A stretch of 64,000 nt of DNA from Acidimicrobiia bacterium. GTDB lineage: Bacteria; Actinomycetota; Acidimicrobiia; Spongiisociales; UBA11373. The notes under the pieces were generated by a model. The model saw only the letters and a program-made list of their open reading frames with translations, had not been told where the DNA came from and made no database searches. A program made the translations under genes and the position numbers. The stretch is taken from contig JAJCYA010000085.1 of assembly GCA_029263095.1 (NCBI GenBank), forward strand, positions 1-64,000, given 5' to 3'. Positions 33,524 to 42,312 of this stretch are shown here, in pieces. Each line of letters opens with the position of its first letter. Within the stretch, counting starts at the first letter, position 1.

Positions 33524-34565
33524 CGAGACGACGAACGCCACCGAGGAATTCGACCTGGAGGCCTCCACCGAGAGGTGGAAGTGGGCGGGGCTCATCCTCA
33601 TGGGGCTCTTCTTTCTGGCCTTCCCACTATTCCGTTTCTACGAGCCGGCGCAGCGTGCCGACGCCAGGGAGGCGCAGGTCGAGTTCCTGGCGGCCGAGGG
33701 CTCGGGCCTCTATGAAGACAGCTGTGCCTCGTGTCACGGAGTGAACGGCACCGGAGCCATCGCCCCCGCCATTGGCGCAAAGGAGTTTCTCGATTCCGTC
33801 GACGACACGCAGATCACTCAACTGATCGCGCTTGGTGTTCCCGGAACCGAAATGGTGGCCTACTCGAACGACTTCGGCGGCCCGCTCACCTCTCAGGAGG
33901 TGACCGCGATCACGACGTACCTACGCTCGTTGGAAGAGGATGCAATCTCCAAGCCGAACTGGCGGACGCCATTGGAAGACGAGAACCTCACCAACAATGA
34001 GTTGTTCATCTTGGCCTGTTCTCGGTGCCATGGCGTCGATGCGACAGGCACGCCCGATGTGGCTCCCGACATTTCGCAGGAGTCATTGACGCTGTTGGAG
34101 ACCGATGAGTGGATCATCGATCGGATTACGAACGGGTTCAAGCTGATGCCGCGGTTTGGCCGGATCCTCACTGCGGAGCAGATAGCCGGCATCGTCACCT
34201 ACATGAGATACGGGGACAACCCGCCACCCGACGTCACGACCACCACGACCATGCCGTCTGGATCGGACACGACGACGGCGCCCGACTCGACGACGACCAC
34301 CACCGCTGCTGGACCCGATGCCGATGAAGTTCTGGCGTTGGGTGAGAGGCTCTACCAGGAGGACTTCAGCCTCGCCGGATGCCAGGAGTGCCATGGGCCG
34401 ACGATGCAGGGTGGCCCCAATGGCCCCAACATCACTGGTGTTTCCCGCTCGGGAATCGTGACTGCGTTGCGAGACATACCCGACATGGAGGTCGACACCA
34501 AGTTGACGAGGGATGAGATCGAGGCCATCTACACCTACATGGAGTGGCTCCGAGCTCAGGACTGA
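33516..34565 (+). CDS. Membrane-anchored triheme cytochrome c
   Basis: From the ATG at 33516, overlapping the Rieske stop by eight bases, the 349-aa protein has one N-terminal helix (about 23-38). It has three heme c motifs: CASCH at 70, CSRCH at 168 and CQECH at 289. Candidate axial methionines are Met113, Met211 and Met324. A Thr-rich linker (240-266) separates the second and third domains. It would carry electrons from the Rieske protein to a terminal oxidase or to the periplasmic cupredoxin. Three fused domains replace the single cytochrome f or c1 of standard complexes. Confidence 0.88.
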   Translation: MPDETTNATEEFDLEASTERWKWAGLILMGLFFLAFPLFRFYEPAQRADAREAQVEFLAAEGSGLYEDSCASCHGVNGTGAIAPAIGAKEFLDSVDDTQITQLIALGVPGTEMVAYSNDFGGPLTSQEVTAITTYLRSLEEDAISKPNWRTPLEDENLTNNELFILACSRCHGVDATGTPDVAPDISQESLTLLETDEWIIDRITNGFKLMPRFGRILTAEQIAGIVTYMRYGDNPPPDVTTTTTMPSGSDTTTAPDSTTTTTAAGPDADEVLALGERLYQEDFSLAGCQECHGPTMQGGPNGPNITGVSRSGIVTALRDIPDMEVDTKLTRDEIEAIYTYMEWLRAQD

Positions 34566-34697
34566 GACAGGACGAGATGGAGGGTTGTCGACCGCATCTG
34601 GATCGGTGTCCCGTCCCCGACATCTGCTGCGCCGCTCGGTGCGATATGAGGCGCCTGTCGTTGGGTCGCGCTTGTGGTCGATCAGAACCCAACCATG

Positions 34698-34740
34698 ATC
34701 GAAGCCAACCCACAATCGAAGCCAACCCACAATCGAAGAG
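34698..34740. repeat. 17-bp tandem repeat, about 2.5 copies
   Basis: ATCGAAGCCAACCCACA occurs at 34698-34714 and 34715-34731, then a partial copy to 34740. It lies between the triheme gene end and the terminator hairpin, with no reading frame through it. Confidence 0.6.
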
Positions 34741-34768
34741 GGTCCGCACCACACGGTACGGACCCTCT
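34737..34768. terminator. Bidirectional hairpin between converging genes
   Basis: Ten-base arms AGAGGGTCCG and CGGACCCTCT flank a 12-base loop. It sits between the end of the triheme cytochrome gene (34565) and the end of the cupredoxin gene (34790) and can stop both. Confidence 0.65.
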
Positions 34769-34789
34769 CTCATCGGTTTGTCTGGTGGG

Positions 34790-35296
34790 CTACATGCTCT
34801 CCTCGACGATGAACACACCGGTCATCTCCAACATGTGGGTGTCGCAGAAGAACTCGTAGACACCCGGGGTGTCGATCTGGAAGGTGAGCTCCTGCGTGTT
34901 GGGTGCATCAAGGATCTTGGTAAAGAAATTGAGGTCCCCGGCTCGGACATGGAAGTTGTGTGGCTCGTCGGTACCGGTGTCCCGGTCAACGACGATGATC
35001 GTGACCTCCTGGCCGGCCTCCACGGTGATTTCCTTGAGATCAAAGGCGCCTCCGTTGGTGAGCACGTTGATCTCGACCGCATCTCCGGAAGGGGCCATTG
35101 TCGTGTCGCCACCCGCTGCGGTTGTCGCCGGGGCCGCAGTGGTAGCCGGAGCCGCCGTTGTTGGGGTCGTTTCGGCAGTGGTGGCAGCGGTCGTCGCTGC
35201 GGTGGTGTCGTCGCTGGTGCTGTCGCCGCCGCCGCAGGCAGTCAGTGCGAGCGCTGTTACGGCGACGGCACCGACCAAAACTCGGTTGAATCTCAC
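34790..35296 (-). CDS. Blue-copper (cupredoxin) lipoprotein
   Basis: The 168-aa lipoprotein has signal MRFNRVLVGAVAVTALAL with lipobox LTAC, a Thr/Ala/Pro linker (28-68) and a cupredoxin domain. The copper site is read as His113 or His116 (EPHNFHV), Cys151, His154 and Met158 in FFCDTHMLEMTG, a type 1 centre. It should carry electrons on the outside of the cell and is placed to accept them from the neighbouring b6f-like complex. It diverges from the His-rich beta-propeller gene across two perfect palindromes. Confidence 0.88.
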   Translation of the reverse strand: MRFNRVLVGAVAVTALALTACGGGDSTSDDTTAATTAATTAETTPTTAAPATTAAPATTAAGGDTTMAPSGDAVEINVLTNGGAFDLKEITVEAGQEVTIIVVDRDTGTDEPHNFHVRAGDLNFFTKILDAPNTQELTFQIDTPGVYEFFCDTHMLEMTGVFIVEESM

Positions 35297-35356
35297 GTTC
35301 CCTCCTCGGACGTCTTGCTGTCATCAATGGTGTGGGCAGCGGCCATCGTACCGTTT

Positions 35357-35372
35357 GGGTCAACCATGACCC
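35357..35372. promoter_or_regulatory. 6-4-6 inverted repeat between the cupredoxin and propeller genes
   Basis: GGGTCA and TGACCC flank ACCA, a perfect inverted repeat 60 bases upstream of the cupredoxin start and about 170 bases upstream of the propeller start. Confidence 0.5.
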
Positions 35373-35391
35373 TCAGGGCCGAAGGAGCTTG

Positions 35392-35417
35392 CCCGTAGGG
35401 TCCTAGGACCCTACGGG
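35392..35417. promoter_or_regulatory. Perfect 26-bp palindrome between divergent genes
   Basis: The arms CCCGTAGGGTCCT and AGGACCCTACGGG are exact reverse complements with no loop, an unusually long perfect dyad. It is central to the 243-base gap between the divergent cupredoxin and beta-propeller genes, and may be an operator for both. A cruciform or terminator role is also possible. Confidence 0.65.
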
Positions 35418-35539
35418 GGTCCGTTCCCCACTTGTACACTTTTTCACAAGAGCCGCACGATAGGAGGGAGGCGCGTTTCTGTGCACCCTCATTCGGTTTC
35501 GGTGCGGAATGGAATAGCCAACAGATGGGGAGACAAAAT

Positions 35540-37150
35540 ATGACTCGACATTGGCGGCCGGGCGTGCTGACCCGGCTTGCAGTGGTTGTGGCCATCTTCG
35601 CGATGGTCGCATCTGCGTGTACCAGTGACGACGAGAGCGACGACACCGTCGCCACAGTCGATAGCGGTATCTCGCAGGCAGATTTGGATGCCGTAGCGGA
35701 TCAGCTTGCCGACGCCGAAGCACAAGTATCTGCCCTCGAAGGACAGCTTGCTTCTGCCCAGGTGACGACTCAGGTCGTTCAGACCGGTTCGCTGGCGGCG
35801 GCTCCTGCGCCGAGTGAAATCCCGGACGATGGATGGACCAATGCGGAGTCGATCCGCGGTGGCTTGTTCCTCGACGCGGAGTTCGACTCCAGCGGTCCGG
35901 ATGCATGGGATATCGCCGAGCATCCGAGGGTCTACTTCACCAGTGAGTCCTACCAGAGCAACTTCTTCAACGACAACGAACTTCCGGAAGAAGTCGGGAA
36001 CTTCGCCGGAGCACACGTCATCGATGCGTACTCCAAGGAAGTGATTGCCTCGGGGCTGTACGACTACGGCGGCACAGTGACTCGTGGACCGCATGGCGTT
36101 TCGGTTTCGCCGGACGGCAAGTGGCTCTATGTCGGCTGGATGGCTGAGAACGATGCAGGCGACCGCTTCGGCTATGTCGCGATCGTCAACACTCAGACGA
36201 TGTTGATGGACAAGGTCCTCCGCCAGGAGTCCTACTTCGAGGCTGGTACCCGCAGCCAGGCGATCCACCACATCCAATGCTGGACGCGTGATGCGACTGG
36301 TGAGGACTACTGCATCTTGCAGTGGGGCTTCGGAGCCAATGGTGGCCCGCACCACATCCTCATGCCGAACGACAACAACCGGGTCTTCCGTTCGATCACG
36401 TATGACGACATCAAGCCGATGGGTCACCCGTTTACGACCCCGACGCCCGATGGCGAGTTCATCTACGTGTCGATGGGCGCCAACTGGATTCGCAGCCAGC
36501 ACGGCACACCCGCCGCGGTTGCGAAGTACGAGCTGGAGACCGGCACTCACGAGGTCATCCAGGGCACTGGTGGCCACCCGATCGGGATCACTCACACGCA
36601 GGACGGCAAGTTCACCTACGTGGTGGATGGTCACGGCTCGTGGCTGTACAAGATCGACAACGAGACCAACGAGATCGTTGACGACGCAGCGACCGGCATC
36701 GCCGGCCCGTACGGCATCTGCTTGACCTGGGATGAGACCGAGGCCTGGATCAACGGCAAGGGCGAGGGCACTGCCAACCTCGGCAACTCCATGTCGATCT
36801 TCGACCTCGCCGATCGGTTCCGCGCTTCGCGGAGCCACGGCAACACGCCGTTCTACCTAGGTGGATCGGCCTCGTCGGTCGAACACTGTGCGTTGCATCC
36901 CGATCCGGAAGTGCAGGAGATTTGGATCTCCAACATGAAGGGTTGGGAGACGATCGTGGTCGATATCGCCAACGACGAAGTTGCGGCATATATCGCGACT
37001 CCGAACAACGGCGACACGCACGGCATGGCGTTCGTGTGGTACGACGGCGGTTGGGACGATGGAATGCTGATGGGCGACATGGGTGGTCCAAAGGCCCAGT
37101 CGTTCCAGGACGCGGTTCGAGCGAACGCAGAGGCGGCAGCAGCCGGCTAG
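35540..37150 (+). CDS. His-rich beta-propeller lipoprotein
   Basis: From the ATG at 35540 (ribosome site GGGGAG) the 536-aa product has a lipoprotein signal (lipobox VASAC), a short coiled coil (47-75) and a beta-propeller of about seven blades from residue 100. Histidines recur at strand entrances: RGPHGVSVSP (185), AIHHIQCW (243-244), GPHHILMP (271-272), GHPF (296), GGHPIGITHT (346, 352), VEHCALHP (449, 453) and THGMAF (494). This pattern recalls propellers that hold metal in the central channel, such as nitrous oxide reductase, but the CuA part is absent. Close homologues I know are only YncE-like; function is open. Confidence 0.75.
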   Translation: MTRHWRPGVLTRLAVVVAIFAMVASACTSDDESDDTVATVDSGISQADLDAVADQLADAEAQVSALEGQLASAQVTTQVVQTGSLAAAPAPSEIPDDGWTNAESIRGGLFLDAEFDSSGPDAWDIAEHPRVYFTSESYQSNFFNDNELPEEVGNFAGAHVIDAYSKEVIASGLYDYGGTVTRGPHGVSVSPDGKWLYVGWMAENDAGDRFGYVAIVNTQTMLMDKVLRQESYFEAGTRSQAIHHIQCWTRDATGEDYCILQWGFGANGGPHHILMPNDNNRVFRSITYDDIKPMGHPFTTPTPDGEFIYVSMGANWIRSQHGTPAAVAKYELETGTHEVIQGTGGHPIGITHTQDGKFTYVVDGHGSWLYKIDNETNEIVDDAATGIAGPYGICLTWDETEAWINGKGEGTANLGNSMSIFDLADRFRASRSHGNTPFYLGGSASSVEHCALHPDPEVQEIWISNMKGWETIVVDIANDEVAAYIATPNNGDTHGMAFVWYDGGWDDGMLMGDMGGPKAQSFQDAVRANAEAAAAG

Positions 37151-37173
37151 GCGGTTCATTACCAACTAGACGT

Positions 37174-37203
37174 CCGGACCCCCGGCGCAAGCCGGGGGTC
37201 CGG
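37174..37203. terminator. Hairpin terminator after the propeller gene
   Basis: A perfect 13-base inverted repeat (CCGGACCCCCGGC, loop GCAA) begins 24 bases after the propeller stop. No T-tract follows, so it may act with a protein factor. Confidence 0.65.
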
Positions 37204-37319
37204 CGCGTCCGGAGTCGTCGGCATCGAATTCTCGGCGCCGGTGATGATGTTGCGGGGAACTCAAGCCCGGCGAGGTCCTAGTCGATACCCCTGATGTACC
37301 CGGTTTGCGAGGTTGATCT

Positions 37320-39389
37320 TTGACGTTCCCCCCAGATCTCGAACTGGAGCGCTTGTTCGGCGGTGAGGTTGAAGAGCGTTCTGACGCCCTTGCCAGAGGC
37401 GCCCGCGCCCTTGCCGCCGGCGACGTGTCCGAGGGGCTGTATCAGGACATGTACCGCGAAGGGCACACCATCAAGGGCACAGCTCGGATGATGGGATTCC
37501 TCGCAGTCTCCGATGCGGGCAAGCTGCTCGAGGACGCGTGGAAGGAGTTGCGCGACGCCGAGCAGATCCCCACGCCCATCCTCGCCGACGCGCTCGAAGT
37601 TCTCAGCTGCGAGCTCCTCCCGGCCGTAGCGGCCGACCCCGCCACCGGCACTCCTGAGCTTGCTGCCGGGATGAGAGCAGTGCGAGAGGCGATGCGAGGT
37701 GCGGCGACGCCCGATGACGAGCCGGTGCCCCGGACCTCTTCGGAGCCTGGCGATCTCGGTGGTTTGCTGGGGACGCTCGACTCTTGGGCGTTTGGTGAGA
37801 ACGTTCGGGTCAACGCTGCGGGTCTGTTTCGTTTGATCAACGAGATCTGCTCGCTTCGGGTCGATGCCGAGGCTCTCCACGGTGCGATCGAGAAACTGGG
37901 ACAGGCGGTCGACAACAGAGACGAGCTTCGGGAGTCGTTGGCCCGGCTCAGTGACCTCATCGCCACCACAGAAAAGAACGTGATCGACCTCCAGGACCGG
38001 GCGGTCGATCTGGCCGCGGCGCCGTTGAGCGACATAACGAGCACCTACCCTCAGTTGGTCAGGTACCTGGCGCGAAGGGCCGACAAGGACGTTCGCTTCG
38101 AGCTAGTCGGCGATCACCATCCGGTCGACCGGCAGGTGTTGGAGCGGCTGAGCGATCCCCTTCGGAATATGCTCGTCAACGCCATCGAACACGGCATCGA
38201 GTCGGCTGAGGAGCGCGAGGCGCTCGGCAAGCCACCGACGGCAACGTTGGCGGTCGGTGTCGACGTCGTTGACCATCGACTCACGATTGTCGTTGAGGAC
38301 GATGGGGCAGGCATCGACTGGGCGGCGGTGCGAGATACCGCCGAGAGTCAGGGACTGCTCGCCGACGGAGAGTCGGGAGATCTGGAGGCATTGCGAGCTG
38401 TTCTCTTCTCTCCCCACTTCTCGACCGCACAACCCGGCGAGTTGGTCGGTGACGGCATGGGTCTTGCCAACGTAGCCGAGGCTGTGGAGGCACTTCACGG
38501 CACGCTGGTACTGGAGAGCGAGGCAGGTTCGGGGACCCGGATCACGATCACGGTCCCGACAAGTCACGCTCTTCAGGATGCTGTGCTCATCCGATCGGCC
38601 GGGCAGATGTGGGGGATTCCCGAAATCGCCGTCATCGACCGAGTGTCCGCCGACAGTGCCGAATTCATAGAGACTCCAACTCGCACAGAGATGATCTGGA
38701 ACGGCACCTCGGTGCCGGTCACGTCATTTGCAGAGACGGTCGGATTGCGCGCCATCGGAGCACCGACCTGCATCCTCGTCGTCTCCAGTCCGGTAGGCCC
38801 CGTCGGCTTCGCGGTTGAGGAGGATCTTGGCCGGCGTCAGGTGGCGGCTCGCGAGCTGGGACCCGTGCTCGACGGTGTGCCACATCTCACGGGAGCCGCT
38901 CTGCTGGGTGGTGGCGACATTGTGGTTCTGGTCGACTCTGCCCGGTTGGCCGACCGCGCCCGGCAGGTTCCGGATTCAGATACTCCACGCCGTCGAGTCT
39001 TTGTCGTAGACGACTCTCGCGGGGCACGACAGGTGGTCGGCGGAGCCTTGGGATCGGCCGGCTTCGAGGTCGACCTGGCAGGCAGTCCAACCGAAGCGTT
39101 GTCGGTGCTGGCCGACCAGCAGTTCGATGCGATCGTCCTCGACTACGTCCTTCCGACAATGGACGGGGCGACGTTGGCCGGCCGGGTGCGTGACCTCGGT
39201 ATCACCGCTCCCATTGTGGTGCTATCCGGCGCAGCTACGGCCGATGACCAGGAGAAGGCTCTGGCCGCCGGGGCCGACGCCTATCTGGACAAGGACGACG
39301 TTCGGGAAGGTGCTCTAGCGGCGCTGATACGAGAGCTGATCGAAACGAAGCTCCAGGCCCCGGGCTCCCGACACCAGATCTCCGTCTAA
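37320..39389 (+). CDS. Orphan CheA-like hybrid histidine kinase with receiver domain
   Basis: The 689-aa protein begins at TTG 37320. It carries an Hpt domain with His49 (YREGHTIKGTARMMGF), a short dimerisation region with no P2 domain, and a HATPase domain (NMLVNAIEHGIES and VEDDGAGIDW, with GDGMGLANVAEAVEAL). A CheW-like coupling domain follows (about 430-540), then a receiver domain with phosphoacceptor Asp608 (IVLDYVLPTMDG). No receptor, CheW, CheY or flagellar gene is nearby, so the input and output are unknown. It likely works outside classical chemotaxis, for example in type IV pilus or alternative cellular functions. It precedes pcrA. Confidence 0.88.
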   Translation: MTFPPDLELERLFGGEVEERSDALARGARALAAGDVSEGLYQDMYREGHTIKGTARMMGFLAVSDAGKLLEDAWKELRDAEQIPTPILADALEVLSCELLPAVAADPATGTPELAAGMRAVREAMRGAATPDDEPVPRTSSEPGDLGGLLGTLDSWAFGENVRVNAAGLFRLINEICSLRVDAEALHGAIEKLGQAVDNRDELRESLARLSDLIATTEKNVIDLQDRAVDLAAAPLSDITSTYPQLVRYLARRADKDVRFELVGDHHPVDRQVLERLSDPLRNMLVNAIEHGIESAEEREALGKPPTATLAVGVDVVDHRLTIVVEDDGAGIDWAAVRDTAESQGLLADGESGDLEALRAVLFSPHFSTAQPGELVGDGMGLANVAEAVEALHGTLVLESEAGSGTRITITVPTSHALQDAVLIRSAGQMWGIPEIAVIDRVSADSAEFIETPTRTEMIWNGTSVPVTSFAETVGLRAIGAPTCILVVSSPVGPVGFAVEEDLGRRQVAARELGPVLDGVPHLTGAALLGGGDIVVLVDSARLADRARQVPDSDTPRRRVFVVDDSRGARQVVGGALGSAGFEVDLAGSPTEALSVLADQQFDAIVLDYVLPTMDGATLAGRVRDLGITAPIVVLSGAATADDQEKALAAGADAYLDKDDVREGALAALIRELIETKLQAPGSRHQISV

Positions 39390-39423
39390 TCACACCCGTG
39401 AGATTCGCCTCCGGGGTGCTCCG

Positions 39424-39429
39424 TATACT
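39424..39429 (+). promoter_or_regulatory. -10 element of a leaderless pcrA message
   Basis: TATACT ends six bases before the ATG at 39436, so transcription should start at or next to the A of the ATG. No ribosome site precedes the start, consistent with leaderless translation. Confidence 0.6.
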
Positions 39430-39435
39430 CGCCGT

Positions 39436-41631
39436 ATGGATCGTTCGGTAGCCGAGTCACCACTGTTCGACGAGCTCAACCCTTCACAGCGGGAGGCCGT
39501 GGCTGCCACGGATGGTCCCGTGCTGGTGGTTGCAGGCGCCGGGTCCGGCAAGACCAGAGTGCTCACGTATCGGGTTGCTCACTTGGTGCGCGATCTGGGG
39601 GTTTCGCCGTACTCGATTCTTGCGATCACTTTCACCAACAAGGCCGCCAATGAGATGAAGGAACGGGTCGGCCGTCTGGTCGGCGGCGTGTCTCGCGGTA
39701 TGTGGGTATCGACGTTCCACAGTGCATGTGCTCGGATCCTGAGGCGGGATGCTTCGAGGCTGGGGTATAGAAACGCCTTCTCCATCTACGACGATGTCGA
39801 TGCCCGTCGTCTTGTCCAGTACTGCGTGCGGGATCTCGACCTCGACCCGAAGCAGTTTCCCCCCAAAGGCATTAGGGCCGCGATCAGCAACGCCAAGAAT
39901 GAACTCATCGACTTCGAGTCCTTCGCCCAGCAGGGGAGTGGGCGGTATCACGAGAAGGTGGCCGACGTCTACCGCCTGTACCAGCAGAGGCTGCTGGAGG
40001 CGTCGGCGATGGACTTCGACGATCTTCTCATGGTGACGGTCGAGTTGCTCGGAGCGTTCCCCCAGGTCCTCGAGCACTATCAGGACCGGTTTCGCTACGT
40101 CCTCGTCGACGAATACCAGGACACGAACCACGCCCAGTATCAGCTGGTCCAGCTGTTGGCGGCCAAGCATCGCAACATCTGCGTTGTGGGGGATTCCGAT
40201 CAGAGTATCTATGCGTTCCGTGGCGCAGATGTGCGCAATATTCTCGAGTTCGGTCGGGATTATCAGGACGCCAAGGTGATTGTGCTCGATCGCAACTACC
40301 GGTCGACGCAGATGATCCTGGATGCGGCGAATGCGGTGATCGCCAACAACCGAGGTCGCACGCCGAAGCATCTCTGGACCGACCTCGGCACCGGGGACCC
40401 TGTAACGGTGTATCGGGCCGAGGACGAGCACGACGAGGCGGCGTTCATTTCCGAACAGCTTGGATCGCTCGAGGACGTTGGCAAGCGGCTTTCCGATGCA
40501 GCCATCTTCTATCGGACACATGCTCAGAGCCGCGTACTGGAGGAAGTTCTCGTCAGATACGGGATTCCGTACCAGGTGATCGGTGGCCCAAAATTCTACG
40601 ACCGTCGTGAGGTCAAGGATGTTATGGCGTACCTGAGGGCTCTCGCGAATCCCGCTGACGAGGTGGCGATGAAGCGGATCGTCAATGTGCCAAAGCGCGG
40701 GATCGGAGCAACCAGCATCGGGCATGTCGATCGGTTCGCGGAGGCGAGCGGGATCACGTTCTTTGAGGCTCTGGAGCAAGCCGGCGACAACACCCGGTTG
40801 TCGCCTCGGGCGATCAAGCAGATCGGCGAGTTCGTGGCGCTGATGGGTGTGCTGCGAGCGGCTGCTGTCGGTGGTCCTCGCGCCGCATTGGGTGCTGTGC
40901 TCGATGACACCGGATATCTCGCAGAGTTCGAGGCCGATGGGGGGCTAGAGGCTCTCAGTCGAGCAGAGAACCTCAAGGAGCTACTGTCGGTTGCAGCCGA
41001 ATTCGAGGAGAACGGGCCGATTGCCGATCTCGGAGACGACAGGTGGGAGGACCTCGAGGGGAGCCGTCGACTCGAGCTGTTTCTCGAGGCGACGTCGCTG
41101 GTTTCTGACGTCGATGGGATGGAGGAATCCGGTGCGGTGACACTGATGACACTCCATAACGCCAAGGGCCTCGAGTTCCCTGTGATATTTGTCGCGGGGA
41201 TGGAGGAAGGCGTGTTCCCGCACATGAGATCGCTCGGGGATCCCGATCAGCTGGAGGAGGAACGCCGGTTGGCCTATGTGGGGATCACCCGAGCGCAGGA
41301 GCAGCTCTATCTGACTCACGCCACGACCAGAAACCTGTTCGGATCCACGAACTACAACTCGCCGAGTCGCTTCCTCGGCGAAATCCCAGACTCCTTGCTC
41401 AAGGAGGCGGACAAGCGCGAACGGTTGCGCGATCGCGAGGCAGTACGGCCACGGCCGACGCTCGAAGGTTCCAGCGTTTCGACCGGTGACAGGGTCCGGC
41501 ACCAACACTGGGGACTCGGTGTGGTGGTGGCGATCTCGGGGAGCGGGGACAAAGCCGAGGCGACCGTCGCATTCGACGACCAGGGGAAGAAGCGGCTCCT
41601 TCTGGCCTGGGCACCGTTGGAACGCGCATGA
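39436..41631 (+). CDS. pcrA: UvrD/PcrA-type superfamily I DNA helicase
   Basis: The 731-aa enzyme has LNPSQREAVAATDGPVLVVAGAGSGKT (Walker A near residue 35), TFTNKAANEMKERVG, VDEYQDTN, GDSDQSIYAFRGAD, NYRS, TLHNAKGLEFPVIFVAGMEEGVFPH and YVGITRAQEQLYL motifs, at the usual PcrA length. It unwinds DNA in repair and plasmid-type replication. The C-terminal end (VRHQHWGLGVVVAISG) is the Tudor-like PcrA tail that binds RNA polymerase. The start lies right after a -10 element, so it is probably leaderless. It overlaps the MgtC gene that follows (ATGA). Confidence 0.95.
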   Translation: MDRSVAESPLFDELNPSQREAVAATDGPVLVVAGAGSGKTRVLTYRVAHLVRDLGVSPYSILAITFTNKAANEMKERVGRLVGGVSRGMWVSTFHSACARILRRDASRLGYRNAFSIYDDVDARRLVQYCVRDLDLDPKQFPPKGIRAAISNAKNELIDFESFAQQGSGRYHEKVADVYRLYQQRLLEASAMDFDDLLMVTVELLGAFPQVLEHYQDRFRYVLVDEYQDTNHAQYQLVQLLAAKHRNICVVGDSDQSIYAFRGADVRNILEFGRDYQDAKVIVLDRNYRSTQMILDAANAVIANNRGRTPKHLWTDLGTGDPVTVYRAEDEHDEAAFISEQLGSLEDVGKRLSDAAIFYRTHAQSRVLEEVLVRYGIPYQVIGGPKFYDRREVKDVMAYLRALANPADEVAMKRIVNVPKRGIGATSIGHVDRFAEASGITFFEALEQAGDNTRLSPRAIKQIGEFVALMGVLRAAAVGGPRAALGAVLDDTGYLAEFEADGGLEALSRAENLKELLSVAAEFEENGPIADLGDDRWEDLEGSRRLELFLEATSLVSDVDGMEESGAVTLMTLHNAKGLEFPVIFVAGMEEGVFPHMRSLGDPDQLEEERRLAYVGITRAQEQLYLTHATTRNLFGSTNYNSPSRFLGEIPDSLLKEADKRERLRDREAVRPRPTLEGSSVSTGDRVRHQHWGLGVVVAISGSGDKAEATVAFDDQGKKRLLLAWAPLERA

Positions 41632-42275
41632 CGATTTCTCTGGGTGAAGCCCTGCTCCGGCTTGCGGCGGCAGCGGCGCTTGCCGGAATCATCGGAATCG
41701 AGCGCCAGGCCGCCCAGAAGTCTGCCGGACTCCGCACCCACATGCTGGTGGGGCTCGGAGCAGGGTTGTTCGCCCTGTTGAGTGTGGAGGCGTTTCCCGA
41801 ATCCGATCCGGCCCGCGTGGCCGCCCAGATCGTGGCTGGTGTCGGATTCCTCGGTGCTGGTGCCATCTTTCGCCACGGGGTGTCTGTTCGAGGTTTGACG
41901 ACCGCCGCTGGGATGTGGACCGCGGCTGCGGTCGGTATGGCATCGGGCATCGGTGAGTACGCGGTTGCTCTCATTGCGACAGGCGTCGCAGTCGTGGTCT
42001 TGTATGTCGTCGGAGTTTTTCAATGGCTGTACCGCGGCCGAGTCGAGCAAGCGACCGTAGAGCTTCTCATCAGGCTGGGATCCGCCGAAGGAGTCGAGCT
42101 GATTCGTGATGCGGCTCGTGACCTGGTGGCGCCGGCAGGTACGGTCGTGATCGATGAGGTCGGAGTCGAACGCTCGGTAATCCGGGTTTCTGTGATCCCT
42201 GATGAAGCAGATCGGGTTATTGCTCGCCTGGCGGTCCTGGGCGGGGTGGTTCGAGTGACCCGTTCTCGACCGTGA
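41628..42275 (+). CDS. MgtC/SapB family membrane protein
   Basis: The 215-aa protein has the MgtC signature EALLRLAAAAALAGIIGIERQ, then KSAGLRTHMLVGLGAGLFALLS and ARVAAQIVAGVGFLGAGAIFRHG, over about four membrane helices, plus a soluble C-terminal ACT-like domain. MgtC proteins modulate Mg2+ homeostasis and ATPase activity under low Mg. It is coupled to pcrA by ATGA overlap. Its role here in growth at low magnesium or acid pH is inference from the family. Confidence 0.85.
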   Translation: MTISLGEALLRLAAAAALAGIIGIERQAAQKSAGLRTHMLVGLGAGLFALLSVEAFPESDPARVAAQIVAGVGFLGAGAIFRHGVSVRGLTTAAGMWTAAAVGMASGIGEYAVALIATGVAVVVLYVVGVFQWLYRGRVEQATVELLIRLGSAEGVELIRDAARDLVAPAGTVVIDEVGVERSVIRVSVIPDEADRVIARLAVLGGVVRVTRSRP

Positions 42276-42312
42276 GGCCGGCTGTTTGAGTCGTAGCTAA
42301 TCTCACGGGGTC

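Noticed and set aside
35489-36838. 449-codon minus-strand frame under the beta-propeller gene
   Set aside because: The plus-strand product has a signal peptide, ribosome site and repeated blade pattern, whereas the antisense product has no motif and matches what third-position G/C bias creates.
39484-40779. 431-codon minus-strand frame inside pcrA
   Set aside because: It lies fully within a confidently identified helicase and shows no domain signature.
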